Positions 27,687 to 36,238 of a stretch of 64,000 bases of DNA are shown one piece after another. Where the stretch lies: positions 5,166,501 through 5,230,500 of the forward strand of contig NZ_JAPJZK010000001.1 in assembly GCF_026309355.1 (NCBI RefSeq), in the 5' to 3' direction. This stretch comes from Spartinivicinus marinus. GTDB taxonomy: Bacteria; Pseudomonadota; Gammaproteobacteria; Pseudomonadales; Zooshikellaceae. The notes under the pieces are model-generated. The model saw nothing but the letters and a program-made list of their open reading frames with translations, did not search any database and was not told the origin of the DNA. The stretch's first letter is position 1, and each line of letters opens with the position of its first letter. Made by a program: the position numbers and the translations under genes.

Positions 27687-28493
27687 TTAGTTTGATTGTC
27701 TTTGCGTATCATAAAAACCACTGGTGAGCTGTTCATATAAACGAGAATAGGTGCCATTTTGTTTAATGATCTTTAAGCCTTTATTAAATTGTTTGATCAG
27801 TTGTTTATTACCAGGTAGCTTTTTATTAATCATTAAAGAGTACTCACGGGTTTGAATAACTTTGGGGGCGCTGGTAATTAATGCATTTTGTTGTGGTGTA
27901 TATTGAGTTCTCAAATAATACTGGCCAACCTGTTTTACTTGAGGTATTGCATCAATTCGTTTGCCGAGTAAGCGATTAAATAAGTCAAAATAATTGCCAG
28001 CACGCTCTAAACGCAAAATGCCTTTTTGCTCGGCATTTTCAAAGAAGGGATATGCCGTATGCCGAGTGCCACCAATCACTTGCCCTTTTAAGTCATCTAC
28101 ATGTTGCCATCCTTGCAGTGGGGTATTTTTCAAGTGGAACAACACTTCTTCATCTTTCACAACAGGGTCAGAATAGATAAAGTGATTGGCTCGATCAGAG
28201 GTATATACCCAAACCAATGTTCCATGCCAGGTTTGGTTGATACCTGTGCCAGCAAGTGCATAATGATAGGCGCGTGGCCAAGGAAAGAAACTATAATGCA
28301 CTTTAATGCCAACACTAGAGAAGGCCTTACTGACAATATGGGAAGCAAAGCCATGATGAGGCAGTAACTGACCAAGATAAGGTGGCCATTCACCATTCGT
28401 TAAATTGATAGTTGTAATGGCGGTCTTTTCAGCAAAGCTTTGAGTCGAAAGTAACCATAGGGTTATAGTGTATATATAGGGCTTAAACATCAT
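27687..28493 (-). CDS. Family-3 periplasmic solute-binding protein (paralogue 1)
   Basis: 268 residues. A signal peptide ends near QSFAEK (residue 22). The mature protein has the family-3 binding-protein pattern: NGEWPPYLG, FFPWPRAYHYALAG, then DLKGQVIGGTRHTAYPF in the second lobe and RLLGKRIDAIPQ. Such proteins bind amino acids or similar small solutes. No permease or ATPase gene is nearby. It is divergent from the next paralogue, with 66 bp between starts, so the two may share a control region. Confidence 0.85.
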   Translation of the reverse strand: MMFKPYIYTITLWLLSTQSFAEKTAITTINLTNGEWPPYLGQLLPHHGFASHIVSKAFSSVGIKVHYSFFPWPRAYHYALAGTGINQTWHGTLVWVYTSDRANHFIYSDPVVKDEEVLFHLKNTPLQGWQHVDDLKGQVIGGTRHTAYPFFENAEQKGILRLERAGNYFDLFNRLLGKRIDAIPQVKQVGQYYLRTQYTPQQNALITSAPKVIQTREYSLMINKKLPGNKQLIKQFNKGLKIIKQNGTYSRLYEQLTSGFYDTQRQSN

Positions 28494-28559
28494 TGCCTGA
28501 ACATTAGAAGTTTATACTTATGCTTTAAGTCTTAAGTCTAATCGTCTTTGGGGCAGCAT

Positions 28560-29357
28560 ATGAAATTCTGTACCAGCAAGTCGCTGTTGTTACTAATTGT
28601 ATATACGTTAACTATCTTACCAATCTATATAATATATGTAGAAAGTGTTTTAAGTTGTGAGTTAACGATATTTGGTAACTCTAATAAACCTCCTAAATAT
28701 TACCTAGATCAAGAGGGTAAGCCCCAAGGGATCTTAGTGGATATGATGGTTTATCTAGGTGAGCAAATGGATTGTAAATTTAACATTCGGCTTTACCCCT
28801 GGAAGCGAGCTTATAAATATGCGCTAGCAGGAGAAGGTGGAATCATAGGTTTTTCAAAGAACTCTCAGCGGCTCAAGCTATTTGATTACTCTGAGGTTAT
28901 GTATTATGACGATATGATTTTGGTGACTACCCGACGAGGTAAATTTGATTATCAAACCATTAAAGATCTTCGCGGAAAAACCTTAAGTGTCACTTTGGGA
29001 GCAAGCTTTGGAGATGATTATGATAATGCTGTTGCTAGTAAGTTATTTAGTGTACGAGCAGCTCCCTTTCCAGAGGATAGATTATTGCAATTATTATCAG
29101 GCCAGGTCGATGTAGTGTTATTAGGGCCTGGCAAACTTGGCTTGCAAGCAGCAATTGCACGAAATAAAAAGCTGAATCAACAGCAAGATCAATTTGTCAT
29201 TTTACCCAAGCCTTTTAAACGAGATCCTAATTTTTTAGGTATTGCAAAAACTTTGAACATGCAGCCATTTATTAAGCGCTTTAATCAAGCATTGCATGAA
29301 GGAGTTAGGTCAGGCAAGTTTGATGCAATTTTATTACACTATTTAACTGAGAAGTAA
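28560..29357 (+). CDS. Family-3 periplasmic solute-binding protein (paralogue 2)
   Basis: 265 residues from ATG 28560, chosen over TTG 28548 because GGGG stands just before it. The hydrophobic N-terminus (about 8-32) is a signal peptide or anchor. The mature part shows NKPPKYYLDQEGKPQGILVD, YPWKRAYKYALAGEGG and DLRGKTLSVTLGASFGDDYD. The PWKRAYKYALAG block is nearly the same as in paralogue 1, showing common descent. No transporter genes are adjacent. Confidence 0.85.
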   Translation: MKFCTSKSLLLLIVYTLTILPIYIIYVESVLSCELTIFGNSNKPPKYYLDQEGKPQGILVDMMVYLGEQMDCKFNIRLYPWKRAYKYALAGEGGIIGFSKNSQRLKLFDYSEVMYYDDMILVTTRRGKFDYQTIKDLRGKTLSVTLGASFGDDYDNAVASKLFSVRAAPFPEDRLLQLLSGQVDVVLLGPGKLGLQAAIARNKKLNQQQDQFVILPKPFKRDPNFLGIAKTLNMQPFIKRFNQALHEGVRSGKFDAILLHYLTEK

Positions 29358-29556
29358 TTTAACTGAAAAATAATGTTTGATCGAAAGCCTCTATCAGCTT
29401 GCAACTTCTGTACCTATTGTTTACCCCGTGTTTTTTACTATTACTTTAAATTAATAAATTACCAATTTTTTTCAATCTTATGATGTTTTTTTGTAAAGCA
29501 GTGCTAGACTTGAAATCAGCTTTAGTTTATGTACTTGCTGCTGAAGGGGTTTAACC

Positions 29557-30312
29557 ATGAAAGCACTAATTGGTTTGATTTTTACTGTATTCGCTTTACC
29601 TATATGGGCAGACCCAACCCAAGGAATCACCTATATCACGGAAGAATTCCCACCCTATAATTTTAAAGGGGATGGCGGTGAAGCGGTTGGGATGAATAGC
29701 GATATACTCGTGGCTGTGCTGAAAAAAATGGGCAGTAGTCAGTCAAGAAAAGATATTAAAATACAACCTTGGGTGAGAGGCTATCGAACTACCCAGGAGC
29801 CAGGTAACTTAAATGTGCTCTATTCAACTACCCGCACTAAAAAAAGAGAGGACTTATTCAAGTGGGTAGGACCTCTTTCAAAAGGATCAAATGATTTAAT
29901 CGTACTTAAAGGCAATCCAAAGAAAGTAATGATTAATGCTGATGAAGACTATAAAAAGTTTAAGTATGCAGCCATTCGTGATGATTTAGGTGAATTGCTA
30001 CTAAAAGAACGGGGTGTCCCTAAAAAGAATATCTCTCAATCAACTAACTTTTTTGCCATGATCAAAAAACTGCAAGATGGTAAAGTCGATGCCATCTCAT
30101 ATAATGGCACAGTAGCCAAATGGTTGATAAAAAAAGAAGGGTTAAGTCCAGCCGACTTTGAAAGTGCCTTGTCTACTCCAATTGGTGAGCATTATTTTGC
30201 TTTCAACAAAACCATTGATGATGAAGTGGTAAAAGCCCATCAGAAAGCACTGGAAGAGGTGATGGCAGATACGGCTTTTGTTCAGTCTGTACAAGATAAG
30301 TATCTAAAATAA
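29557..30312 (+). CDS. Family-3 periplasmic solute-binding protein (paralogue 3)
   Basis: 251 residues. The signal peptide ends near PIWADP (residue 19). Recognisable blocks are EEFPPYNFKGDGGEAVGMNS, IQPWVRGYRT, STTRTKKREDLFKWVGPL and LQDGKVDAISYNGTVAKW. AAGGGG precedes ATG 29557. The TRTKKREDLFKWVGP block recurs in paralogue 4, so these two form a subgroup. A rho-independent terminator follows at 30368, so the gene is transcribed independently of paralogue 4. Confidence 0.88.
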   Translation: MKALIGLIFTVFALPIWADPTQGITYITEEFPPYNFKGDGGEAVGMNSDILVAVLKKMGSSQSRKDIKIQPWVRGYRTTQEPGNLNVLYSTTRTKKREDLFKWVGPLSKGSNDLIVLKGNPKKVMINADEDYKKFKYAAIRDDLGELLLKERGVPKKNISQSTNFFAMIKKLQDGKVDAISYNGTVAKWLIKKEGLSPADFESALSTPIGEHYFAFNKTIDDEVVKAHQKALEEVMADTAFVQSVQDKYLK

Positions 30313-30367
30313 TATGTCTATACAACACATGAAATGGGTTGTTATACAACGGTTAATACTGTCACTG

Positions 30368-30398
30368 AATGCCCTTAGCAATAAGGGCATTTATTTTT
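30368..30398 (+). terminator. Rho-independent terminator after paralogue 3
   Basis: AATGCCCTTA (30368-30377) pairs with TAAGGGCATT (30382-30391) across GCAA, followed by TATTTTTG. It ends the binding-protein transcript. Confidence 0.85.
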
Positions 30399-30663
30399 GT
30401 AAATGTTGTTAGAGATGACTAATTTAGTGATGAATGTTTAACTGGGTTGATGGATAGACTCAATATAAGTCATATGCTAGCACTAAAGGATAATAGATAA
30501 GATGGGTTAGGGTGGAAGTAAAGCAGTTATTAGTTTTGCTTGCAATAAACAGCATTTAAATAATACTATGGTATCTAATGGTACGTAAAAAGTACTGCCC
30601 ATAAAATAACTCGCGACTGGTATAAACATAATAGCTATCAATATAAAGTGAGGGCGTAGTAAA
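30399..30663. other. Intergenic promoter region of paralogue 4
   Basis: About 265 bp, AT-rich, between the terminator and the next binding-protein gene. No coding frame or hairpin was found. Confidence 0.35.
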
Positions 30664-31440
30664 ATGGCAGTCAAGCTAAAACGACACAGTAGTTATGTCG
30701 CTATCTTTTTGAGTTTTTTGCTCTTGTTTTCTTCAATGCTCTCTGTAGCAGAAGTTACTCCCAATTTTAGAGTCATTTTACTGACTGAAAATTATCCTCC
30801 CTATAACATGAGTGTTGATGATAAGAACTTTGCCAGGGGGGATAATGTGGATGGACTGGCCACTGATATTGTTCGGGAAATGTTTAAGCGGGCTGGTGTT
30901 AAGTATTCGTTAAGCCTTCGTTTTCCTTGGAAACGAATTTTTGAACTAACTGTTCAAAAAAGACGATATGGACTTTTCTCTACATCTCGTACCCCAGAAA
31001 GGGAAGACTTATTTAAGTGGGTAGGGCCTATTGCTTCTAGCGACTGGGTGTTTATGACCTTGAAAAATAAACCCATCAAAATTAACAATCTGGATGAAGC
31101 GAGACCCTATCGGATAGGAGGGTATAAGGGGGATGCTAAAGCCAAATATCTAGAGTCACAAAACTTTAAGTTACACTTGTCCTTTAGAGATAATGAAAAT
31201 ATTAAAAAGCTTCAAGCAGGTAAAATAGACCTTTGGGCAACAGGTGATTTATCCGGCCGTTATTTAGCCGCTCAAGGAAATTTTAGAGACCTGAAAAAAG
31301 TATTTACCTTTAAGAAAAGCCAGCTGTATTTAGCCATGAATAAAGAAACACCTAATGCGATAATAGAAGCATTACAAAAGGCGTTAGATTCCATGGAACA
31401 GGATGGTACTAAAGAAAAAATTACCAATGATTATTTATAA
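30664..31440 (+). CDS. Family-3 periplasmic solute-binding protein (paralogue 4)
   Basis: 258 residues. The signal peptide ends near SVAEVT (about 28-33). Conserved blocks are TENYPPYNMSVDDKN, RFPWKRIFELTVQKRRYG, STSRTPEREDLFKWVGPI and KLQAGKIDLWATGDLSGRYL. GAGGG lies upstream of ATG 30664. It is closest to paralogue 3. As with the others, no ABC permease or ATPase accompanies it. It may supply a distant transporter, act as an extracytoplasmic sensor, or be a secreted binding protein. Confidence 0.88.
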   Translation: MAVKLKRHSSYVAIFLSFLLLFSSMLSVAEVTPNFRVILLTENYPPYNMSVDDKNFARGDNVDGLATDIVREMFKRAGVKYSLSLRFPWKRIFELTVQKRRYGLFSTSRTPEREDLFKWVGPIASSDWVFMTLKNKPIKINNLDEARPYRIGGYKGDAKAKYLESQNFKLHLSFRDNENIKKLQAGKIDLWATGDLSGRYLAAQGNFRDLKKVFTFKKSQLYLAMNKETPNAIIEALQKALDSMEQDGTKEKITNDYL

Positions 31441-31605
31441 GCATTATTGACCTATCGATCAGATTTTCTACCAAAGCAAGGATGCTTCAGCCCTTGGTCG
31501 TCATCTCACTCACTTTCAAGCCTACTTACCTCAAATAGCATTTACTACTATACGTCGGAAGCATTATAATCGTGAAATTTTCTTAACACGAAGTATAGTG
31601 ACTGC

Positions 31606-32289
31606 ATGAGTAAAGCAATTGTCTCTTGGAGCGGTGGTAAAGACAGCTGCCTAGCATTATACCAGGCATTAAGGCAAGGGTATGAGATTGTGGCTTTGTT
31701 GGTCATGATGAACGATAAAATGCCTTTTTCTCGGTCAAATGGGGCATCAAAAACGGTTTTGGTGAGTCAAGCTAAGGCAATAGACATTCCCATTCACTTT
31801 GTATACTCCTCTTGGACTGATTATGAGACTTCTCTTCTTGCTGGCCTGAAAGAATTAAAACAACAATATCAAGCAGAAGCTTGTATTTTTGGTGATATTG
31901 ATATTATCGAACATAGGAAGTTTGAAGAAAAAGTCGTCAAGGCAGCAGGTATGACTGCTCACCTACCATTATGGGAGCAAACCCGAGCAGTTGTATCAAA
32001 TGCTATTATCGCTTCAGGCATTAAAGCCAAAATATCCGTAGTAAGAACCACTGTAATGCCAAATAGTTTTTTAGGTGAAGATTACCACCTACTGCCGTTT
32101 AACCAGCTTGAAGCAATGAATATTGATGTGTGCGGTGAAAATGGGGAGTTTCACACCATTGTGTATGATGCACCATTCTTTAGTAGGCCGATTGAGTTAG
32201 GGGTTAAGGAAAGGCATACGATTGGTGATGTGGAATTGTGTGAGTTTGTTGTCCTTAAAGGTGCCGCGAAAAAGGGTATTGGAGAATAA
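31606..32289 (+). CDS. PP-loop ATP pyrophosphatase, diphthine-ammonia-ligase-like
   Basis: 227 residues. The N-terminus MSKAIVSWSGGKDSCLALYQ carries the PP-loop SGGKDS (about 9-14) that binds ATP. GDIDIIEHRKFEE and the C-terminal DVCGENGEFHTIVYDAPFF are typical of the Dph6/MJ0570 family. Bacteria lack diphthamide, so the true substrate is uncertain; an adenylating amidation is expected. It converges on the cobO-btuB genes, 72 bp away. A role linked to cobalamin or nucleotides is possible but rests only on position. Confidence 0.85.
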   Translation: MSKAIVSWSGGKDSCLALYQALRQGYEIVALLVMMNDKMPFSRSNGASKTVLVSQAKAIDIPIHFVYSSWTDYETSLLAGLKELKQQYQAEACIFGDIDIIEHRKFEEKVVKAAGMTAHLPLWEQTRAVVSNAIIASGIKAKISVVRTTVMPNSFLGEDYHLLPFNQLEAMNIDVCGENGEFHTIVYDAPFFSRPIELGVKERHTIGDVELCEFVVLKGAAKKGIGE

Positions 32290-32296
32290 ATATCAG

Positions 32297-32311
32297 GTAA
32301 CAGGGTATTCT
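32297..32311. repeat. Dispersed repeat family A, copy 1 (one arm)
   Basis: GTAACAGGGTATTCT matches an arm of the 96-bp element at 40961-41056 and, in reverse, 35163-35177. A GCTCTT-rich hairpin follows in this copy and in the 40961 copy, so the unit probably runs to about 32347. Confidence 0.55.
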
Positions 32312-32317
32312 TCCACC

Positions 32318-32347
32318 GCTCTTAAGGCCATCCATGGCCTTAAGAGC
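32318..32347. terminator. Long hairpin between convergent genes
   Basis: GCTCTTAAGGCCAT (32318-32331) pairs perfectly with ATGGCCTTAAGAGC (32334-32347) with a 2-nt loop as written. A short T-run follows on the plus strand. It lies between the convergent PP-loop and cobO genes and seems to be part of a repeat-family A copy reused as a terminator. Confidence 0.65.
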
Positions 32348-32361
32348 TTTAGCTCGGTCTT

Positions 32362-32967
32362 CTACCAATCAATCCCCTGTTGGGCTTTAATTCCTGCATC
32401 AAAAGCATGCTTCACTGGTTTTATTTCACTTACTGTATCAGCCAATTCAATTAATGCTTTCGGGCAGCCACGGCCGGTGATTATAACCGACTGCTGTTTA
32501 GGCCGGTTTTGTAAGGCGGTAATGACTTCACTTTCATCCAAATAGCCATAACGGATCATATAAGTCAGTTCATCTAACAACACCAGTCGTAGTTCTGGAT
32601 TAGTAAGCATGGCTTTGCCGGATTGCCAGACCGCCTGGGCGGCGGCGGTGTCTTTTGCTTTATCCTGAGTATCCCAGGTAAAGCCGGTGGCCATAACATG
32701 ACATTCCACCCCATGCTGCTCCAGTAAATCCCTTTCTCCACAAGCCCAGGTGCCTTTAATAAACTGGATGACACCGGCTTTAAACCCATGGCCCACACAG
32801 CGGGCCACATTGCCAAAACCGGCGGTACTTTTACCTTTGCCATTACCCGTTAGCACAATAATAATGCCACGCTCTTCTGTTGCTTCAGCCACTTTTTGAT
32901 CAATATGGGCTTTTTTCTTCGCCATTCGGGCTTGGTAGCGAGCTTTTTCTTCGTCGGTTTGAGTCAT
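32362..32967 (-). CDS. cobO: Cob(I)yrinic acid a,c-diamide adenosyltransferase
   Basis: 201 residues, the length of CobO/BtuR. The P-loop GNGKGKSTAGFGN is at about 42-54. Other family blocks are FIKGTWACGERDLLEQ, LVLLDELTYMIRYGYLDESE and VIITGRGCPKALIELAD. It transfers the adenosyl group from ATP to cob(I)alamin or corrinoid precursors in the cytoplasm. It starts 18 bp after btuB in the same orientation. Both are likely controlled by the upstream cobalamin riboswitch, giving an uptake-plus-activation unit for salvaged corrinoids. Confidence 0.95.
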   Translation of the reverse strand: MTQTDEEKARYQARMAKKKAHIDQKVAEATEERGIIIVLTGNGKGKSTAGFGNVARCVGHGFKAGVIQFIKGTWACGERDLLEQHGVECHVMATGFTWDTQDKAKDTAAAQAVWQSGKAMLTNPELRLVLLDELTYMIRYGYLDESEVITALQNRPKQQSVIITGRGCPKALIELADTVSEIKPVKHAFDAGIKAQQGIDW

Positions 32968-32985
32968 AATATACGGCGTTAGTGG

Positions 32986-34818
32986 TTAGTTAGGTCGATA
33001 AATCAAGGATATTAACGTATTGATTCCATCTTCTTCAAAGCCTTTATTGGTTTCGTAATCTTTATCAAAGATATTATTGATTTTCCATTGCAGGGTAATG
33101 TCGTCTGACAGTTTATATGACTGTAATAAGTTGACAGTACCAAAGCCAGGTAAATCGTCTCTGCTATTAAAACTAGCATTGTGCCGTTTACCTTGTAAAA
33201 ACCATTCAACACCTAAGGTATAGCGATTCCAGGTTTTATTAAGACTCATATTGACTAATTGTTTGCTGCGGGCGCGTAGGGTAGAGTCAGTGTCTTTATC
33301 CTTGGGATCAAGTAAGGTCAAACTGGTTGTATAGTTCCAGCCTAATAGCTCAGTAGTTAGTTCAGCTTCAATGCCATGAATTTCTGCTTGATTAACATTC
33401 TCTCGTATGAATCCACTACTAGGAAATGGTTTGTTAATAATTAAATCTTCTATCTGAGTTTCAAATATTCCTACTCGCCACCTTCCGGATTGAGAAAAGC
33501 CTTTTAACGCTAGCTCATAGTGTTTGGCCTGCTCAGGTTTTAGGTTTGGGTTACTGCGGTAGAAAGTGTCTTGAGAATATAAATCATTAAAATTTGGAGC
33601 GGCAAAAGACTCGCCATAACTGGCAATAACTTGTAAATCATCATTAATCCAATAACCATAGGAAAACTGTTTACTAGTGTGATGACCAAATTGCTCGTTA
33701 TCTTCATGACGTAGACCAATGATAATGTCGTGATTGCCGTAGGTTATTTGGTCTTGAATAAAATAGGCATGATTATAACGGGAGCGTTTTGTTAGACTAG
33801 TACTACCTACAATATGGTCATCAATGTACTCATAACCTGTTGTTAATAAATGGTGCTCATTAAGCTTCCAGTTAAGCTGAGCAACACGAGAATAGCTTTT
33901 AATATCTAATTGTGAGGGAAAGCTGTTATCTTCATTTAAAAAGTCGGCAAAATCTTTTGATTGACTAACCCCTAGTTTTAGATCTAAGGAATCATTAAAT
34001 TGATGGGTAAGCTCGGTGCCAATAGTTTGTATGGTAAACTCAGTAAACTGGTTATTCTGACCACCGAAGTCAAGCTCAGTTTCTCCTTTATTCTGAAACA
34101 AGTAGGCTGAGAGTGAGGTTTTTTCTGAAAAATTATGTTTTAAGTAGGCATTAATACTGTTATTCCGATAACCATCATTCTCTTTTCGAGAGTCGTCTGT
34201 TCTTCTATTAAACCCTTCTGTATTGTGATAACCCAGTTTTAAACTATAAAAAGTATCTTCAATTTTACCGCTAATGCCGCCAGCATATTTTTCAGTTTTA
34301 TGGGAGCCTCGGGTGATTTTTAACTCAGGGGCTAAGGTTTTGTCCGTATCCTTGCGGGTAATAATATTAATCACTGCGCCCATGGCGGCTGCACCATAAA
34401 TAGCGGCTTTAGGACCACGAACAATTTCCACTCGCTCAACTGAATCCAGGTCAATTAAGCTAATTTGGCCTTGTCCACTAGTAGGCTGATTAATTCGTAT
34501 ACCATCAATCAGTACTAAAGTGTGTCTAGTTGCCGTGCCGCGGCTAAAAATTCTTGTCGTAGAACCAGTGCCTCCCGATTGTTGTACATCCAACCCAGGT
34601 ACCCGTTTAAGCAATTCCGGTAAATCCTGTGCCTGGCTTTTTTCGATGGCCTCACGGGTAAATAACGTAACGGGGGCCAGGCTGTTGGCGACTGTGGTGG
34701 GGGTAAGGGTGGGGGTGACTACAATTTCATCCAGTACGACAGGTGCTTCATTAGCGGCAATAGCCTGTCCAGCAATGAATAAACTGACAAACAGTGGCTT
34801 GGGGGTAAAGTGTGGCAT
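32986..34818 (-). CDS. btuB: TonB-dependent vitamin B12 receptor
   Basis: 610 residues. A signal peptide ends near AIAANE (about 22). A TonB-box-like LDEIVVTPT follows, then the plug domain (about 45-150, with LVLIDGIRINQPTSGQG and VERVEIVRGPKAAIYGAAAM) and a 22-strand outer-membrane barrel. The C-terminus ends ISLIYRPN rather than in an aromatic residue, which is unusual. The BtuB assignment rests on the similar plug, the neighbouring cobO and the cobalamin riboswitch 170 bp upstream. No BtuFCD genes lie in this window. Confidence 0.92.
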   Translation of the reverse strand: MPHFTPKPLFVSLFIAGQAIAANEAPVVLDEIVVTPTLTPTTVANSLAPVTLFTREAIEKSQAQDLPELLKRVPGLDVQQSGGTGSTTRIFSRGTATRHTLVLIDGIRINQPTSGQGQISLIDLDSVERVEIVRGPKAAIYGAAAMGAVINIITRKDTDKTLAPELKITRGSHKTEKYAGGISGKIEDTFYSLKLGYHNTEGFNRRTDDSRKENDGYRNNSINAYLKHNFSEKTSLSAYLFQNKGETELDFGGQNNQFTEFTIQTIGTELTHQFNDSLDLKLGVSQSKDFADFLNEDNSFPSQLDIKSYSRVAQLNWKLNEHHLLTTGYEYIDDHIVGSTSLTKRSRYNHAYFIQDQITYGNHDIIIGLRHEDNEQFGHHTSKQFSYGYWINDDLQVIASYGESFAAPNFNDLYSQDTFYRSNPNLKPEQAKHYELALKGFSQSGRWRVGIFETQIEDLIINKPFPSSGFIRENVNQAEIHGIEAELTTELLGWNYTTSLTLLDPKDKDTDSTLRARSKQLVNMSLNKTWNRYTLGVEWFLQGKRHNASFNSRDDLPGFGTVNLLQSYKLSDDITLQWKINNIFDKDYETNKGFEEDGINTLISLIYRPN

Positions 34819-34984
34819 TGTTAAAACTCAAAACCTTATGGTGTAACAGCTTAGTTATTGGTTTTGAGAGGGATCAGGAAGTAAACAACATTTAGTGATC
34901 TTTTTATCAATTACAAGTCGTTTATTCCCCTGGTGGAGCCCTCCGCATGACCAGGTTTTAATAGGTTTAATCTATTGTCTATTT

Positions 34985-35210
34985 GTTGGCCGGTATCGGG
35001 CTTATAGTAATTTGTCTTTTAACAGGGGCATAAATGCGTATTAACAAGACAAATGACTACTTACCGTTGCGGGGGCAGCGTTGGCTTTACACCAATCTTC
35101 CCGTTTAACCCAGTAATATCACTTCTCAACGCTCTCGTTAGATGGGGTTCTGAAGCGGCAGAAGAATACCCTATTACTCCATCTGCTACTTAGTATCACT
35201 AGGCACCAAC
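34985..35210 (-). promoter_or_regulatory. Cobalamin (B12) riboswitch
   Basis: On the minus strand the hallmarks occur in order: GGTGCC (35207-35202), AACGGGAAG (35105-35097), the core GCTGCCCCCGCAACGG (35079-35064) and the B12 box AAGCCCGATACCGGCC (35003-34988). Downstream, CCTGGT and ACCAGG near 34930-34960 could form the expression-platform hairpin. It leads into btuB-cobO, so both should be repressed when cobalamin is plentiful. The first two motifs are about 95 nt apart because a repeat lies between them; the 5' limit is therefore uncertain. Confidence 0.9.
35163..35177. repeat. Dispersed repeat family A, copy 2, inside the riboswitch leader
   Basis: AGAATACCCTATTAC is the exact inverse of GTAATAGGGTATTCT. 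It matches the right arm of the element at 40961-41056. Flanking CTGAAGCGGCAGA resembles the CCGCTCTT part of the other copies. It sits between GGTGCC and CGGGAA of the riboswitch. Confidence 0.5.
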
Positions 35211-35362
35211 AAACCGGTGACTGTAAGTTGGGGAGTTGGTTGAGTCAAATTAATCAAATTCAAGTAGGTGTTGAAAAAAATTCATATTAAAAACTGGCGA
35301 ATCACTCAATGAATGCAGGATAATTAAAATTATCAGCTAACTTATTGATTTTATTGAAACTA

Positions 35363-36238
35363 ATGGAAATTCAAAATACAAATGACAATACGTTTTGGTT
35401 GCGTTTCGCTAGTGCAGCCTCAGTGATTACGGCAGTGATTTTGATCCTGGTGAAAGCCGTTGCTTGGTTTTTTACCGGGTCGGTCAGTTTACTGGCATCA
35501 TTGGTTGATTCTGTGCTGGATGGCCTAGCTTCAGTGATTAATTGGGTAGCTATTCGTTATTCACTGAAGCCGGCAGATAAAGAGCATCGATTTGGTCATG
35601 GCAAAGCAGAATCATTAGCGGGCTTGGTGCAAGCAGCCTTTATTTTAGTGTCTGGCATATTTTTGGTGTTAAATGCCATTCATCACCTTAAGCGACAGTT
35701 TGTGCTTGAATCTGAATGGTTGGGGATTGGGGTTATTGTATTCGCTATTCTAGCTACTTTGGGGTTATTAACCATTCAGTACACCGCCATAAAAAAAACA
35801 GGCTCTGTAGCAATAAAAGCAGACTCACTTCATTATCGGGCAGACTTATTAAGCAATACGGCAGTATTAGTTGCTCTAGGGTTAACCGCCTGGGGCTGGC
35901 CACAAGCGGATGCACTCATTGCTATAGGTATTGCAGGGTATATGGTCTACAGTGCTCGGGACATATTAATTGAAGCCATTAATTTACTGATGGATCATGA
36001 GTTACCAGATGTGACTCGCCAGCAAATTACTCAATTAATATTGCAGGTAGAGGGAGTCAAAGGGGTGCATCAGTTAAGAACGCGCCGCTCTGGCATGACG
36101 CCGATTATTCAGCTACACCTGGAGCTAGATAAACATTTAACGTTAGAAGCTGCCCATCAAATTTCTGATCAGGTGGATGCTGCTATTTTAAATCAATTTC
36201 CTGATGCGGATATTCTTATTCACCAAGATCCTGTTTAA
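35363..36238 (+). CDS. fieF: Cation diffusion facilitator, FieF-like
   Basis: 291 residues from ATG 35363; in-frame TTG codons upstream would add six residues but have no better ribosome binding site. Six membrane helices span about 15-205. Metal-site motifs are LLASLVDSVLDG (Asp in helix 2), HRFGHGKAESLAG and LHYRADLLSNTAV (helix 5). A cytoplasmic ferredoxin-like domain follows, with ELPDVTRQQI and a His-Asp-containing end. Such proteins export Zn(II), Fe(II) or Cd(II) against protons. Its 3' end overlaps the AraC regulator gene tail-to-tail by 23 bp. Confidence 0.88.
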   Translation: MEIQNTNDNTFWLRFASAASVITAVILILVKAVAWFFTGSVSLLASLVDSVLDGLASVINWVAIRYSLKPADKEHRFGHGKAESLAGLVQAAFILVSGIFLVLNAIHHLKRQFVLESEWLGIGVIVFAILATLGLLTIQYTAIKKTGSVAIKADSLHYRADLLSNTAVLVALGLTAWGWPQADALIAIGIAGYMVYSARDILIEAINLLMDHELPDVTRQQITQLILQVEGVKGVHQLRTRRSGMTPIIQLHLELDKHLTLEAAHQISDQVDAAILNQFPDADILIHQDPV

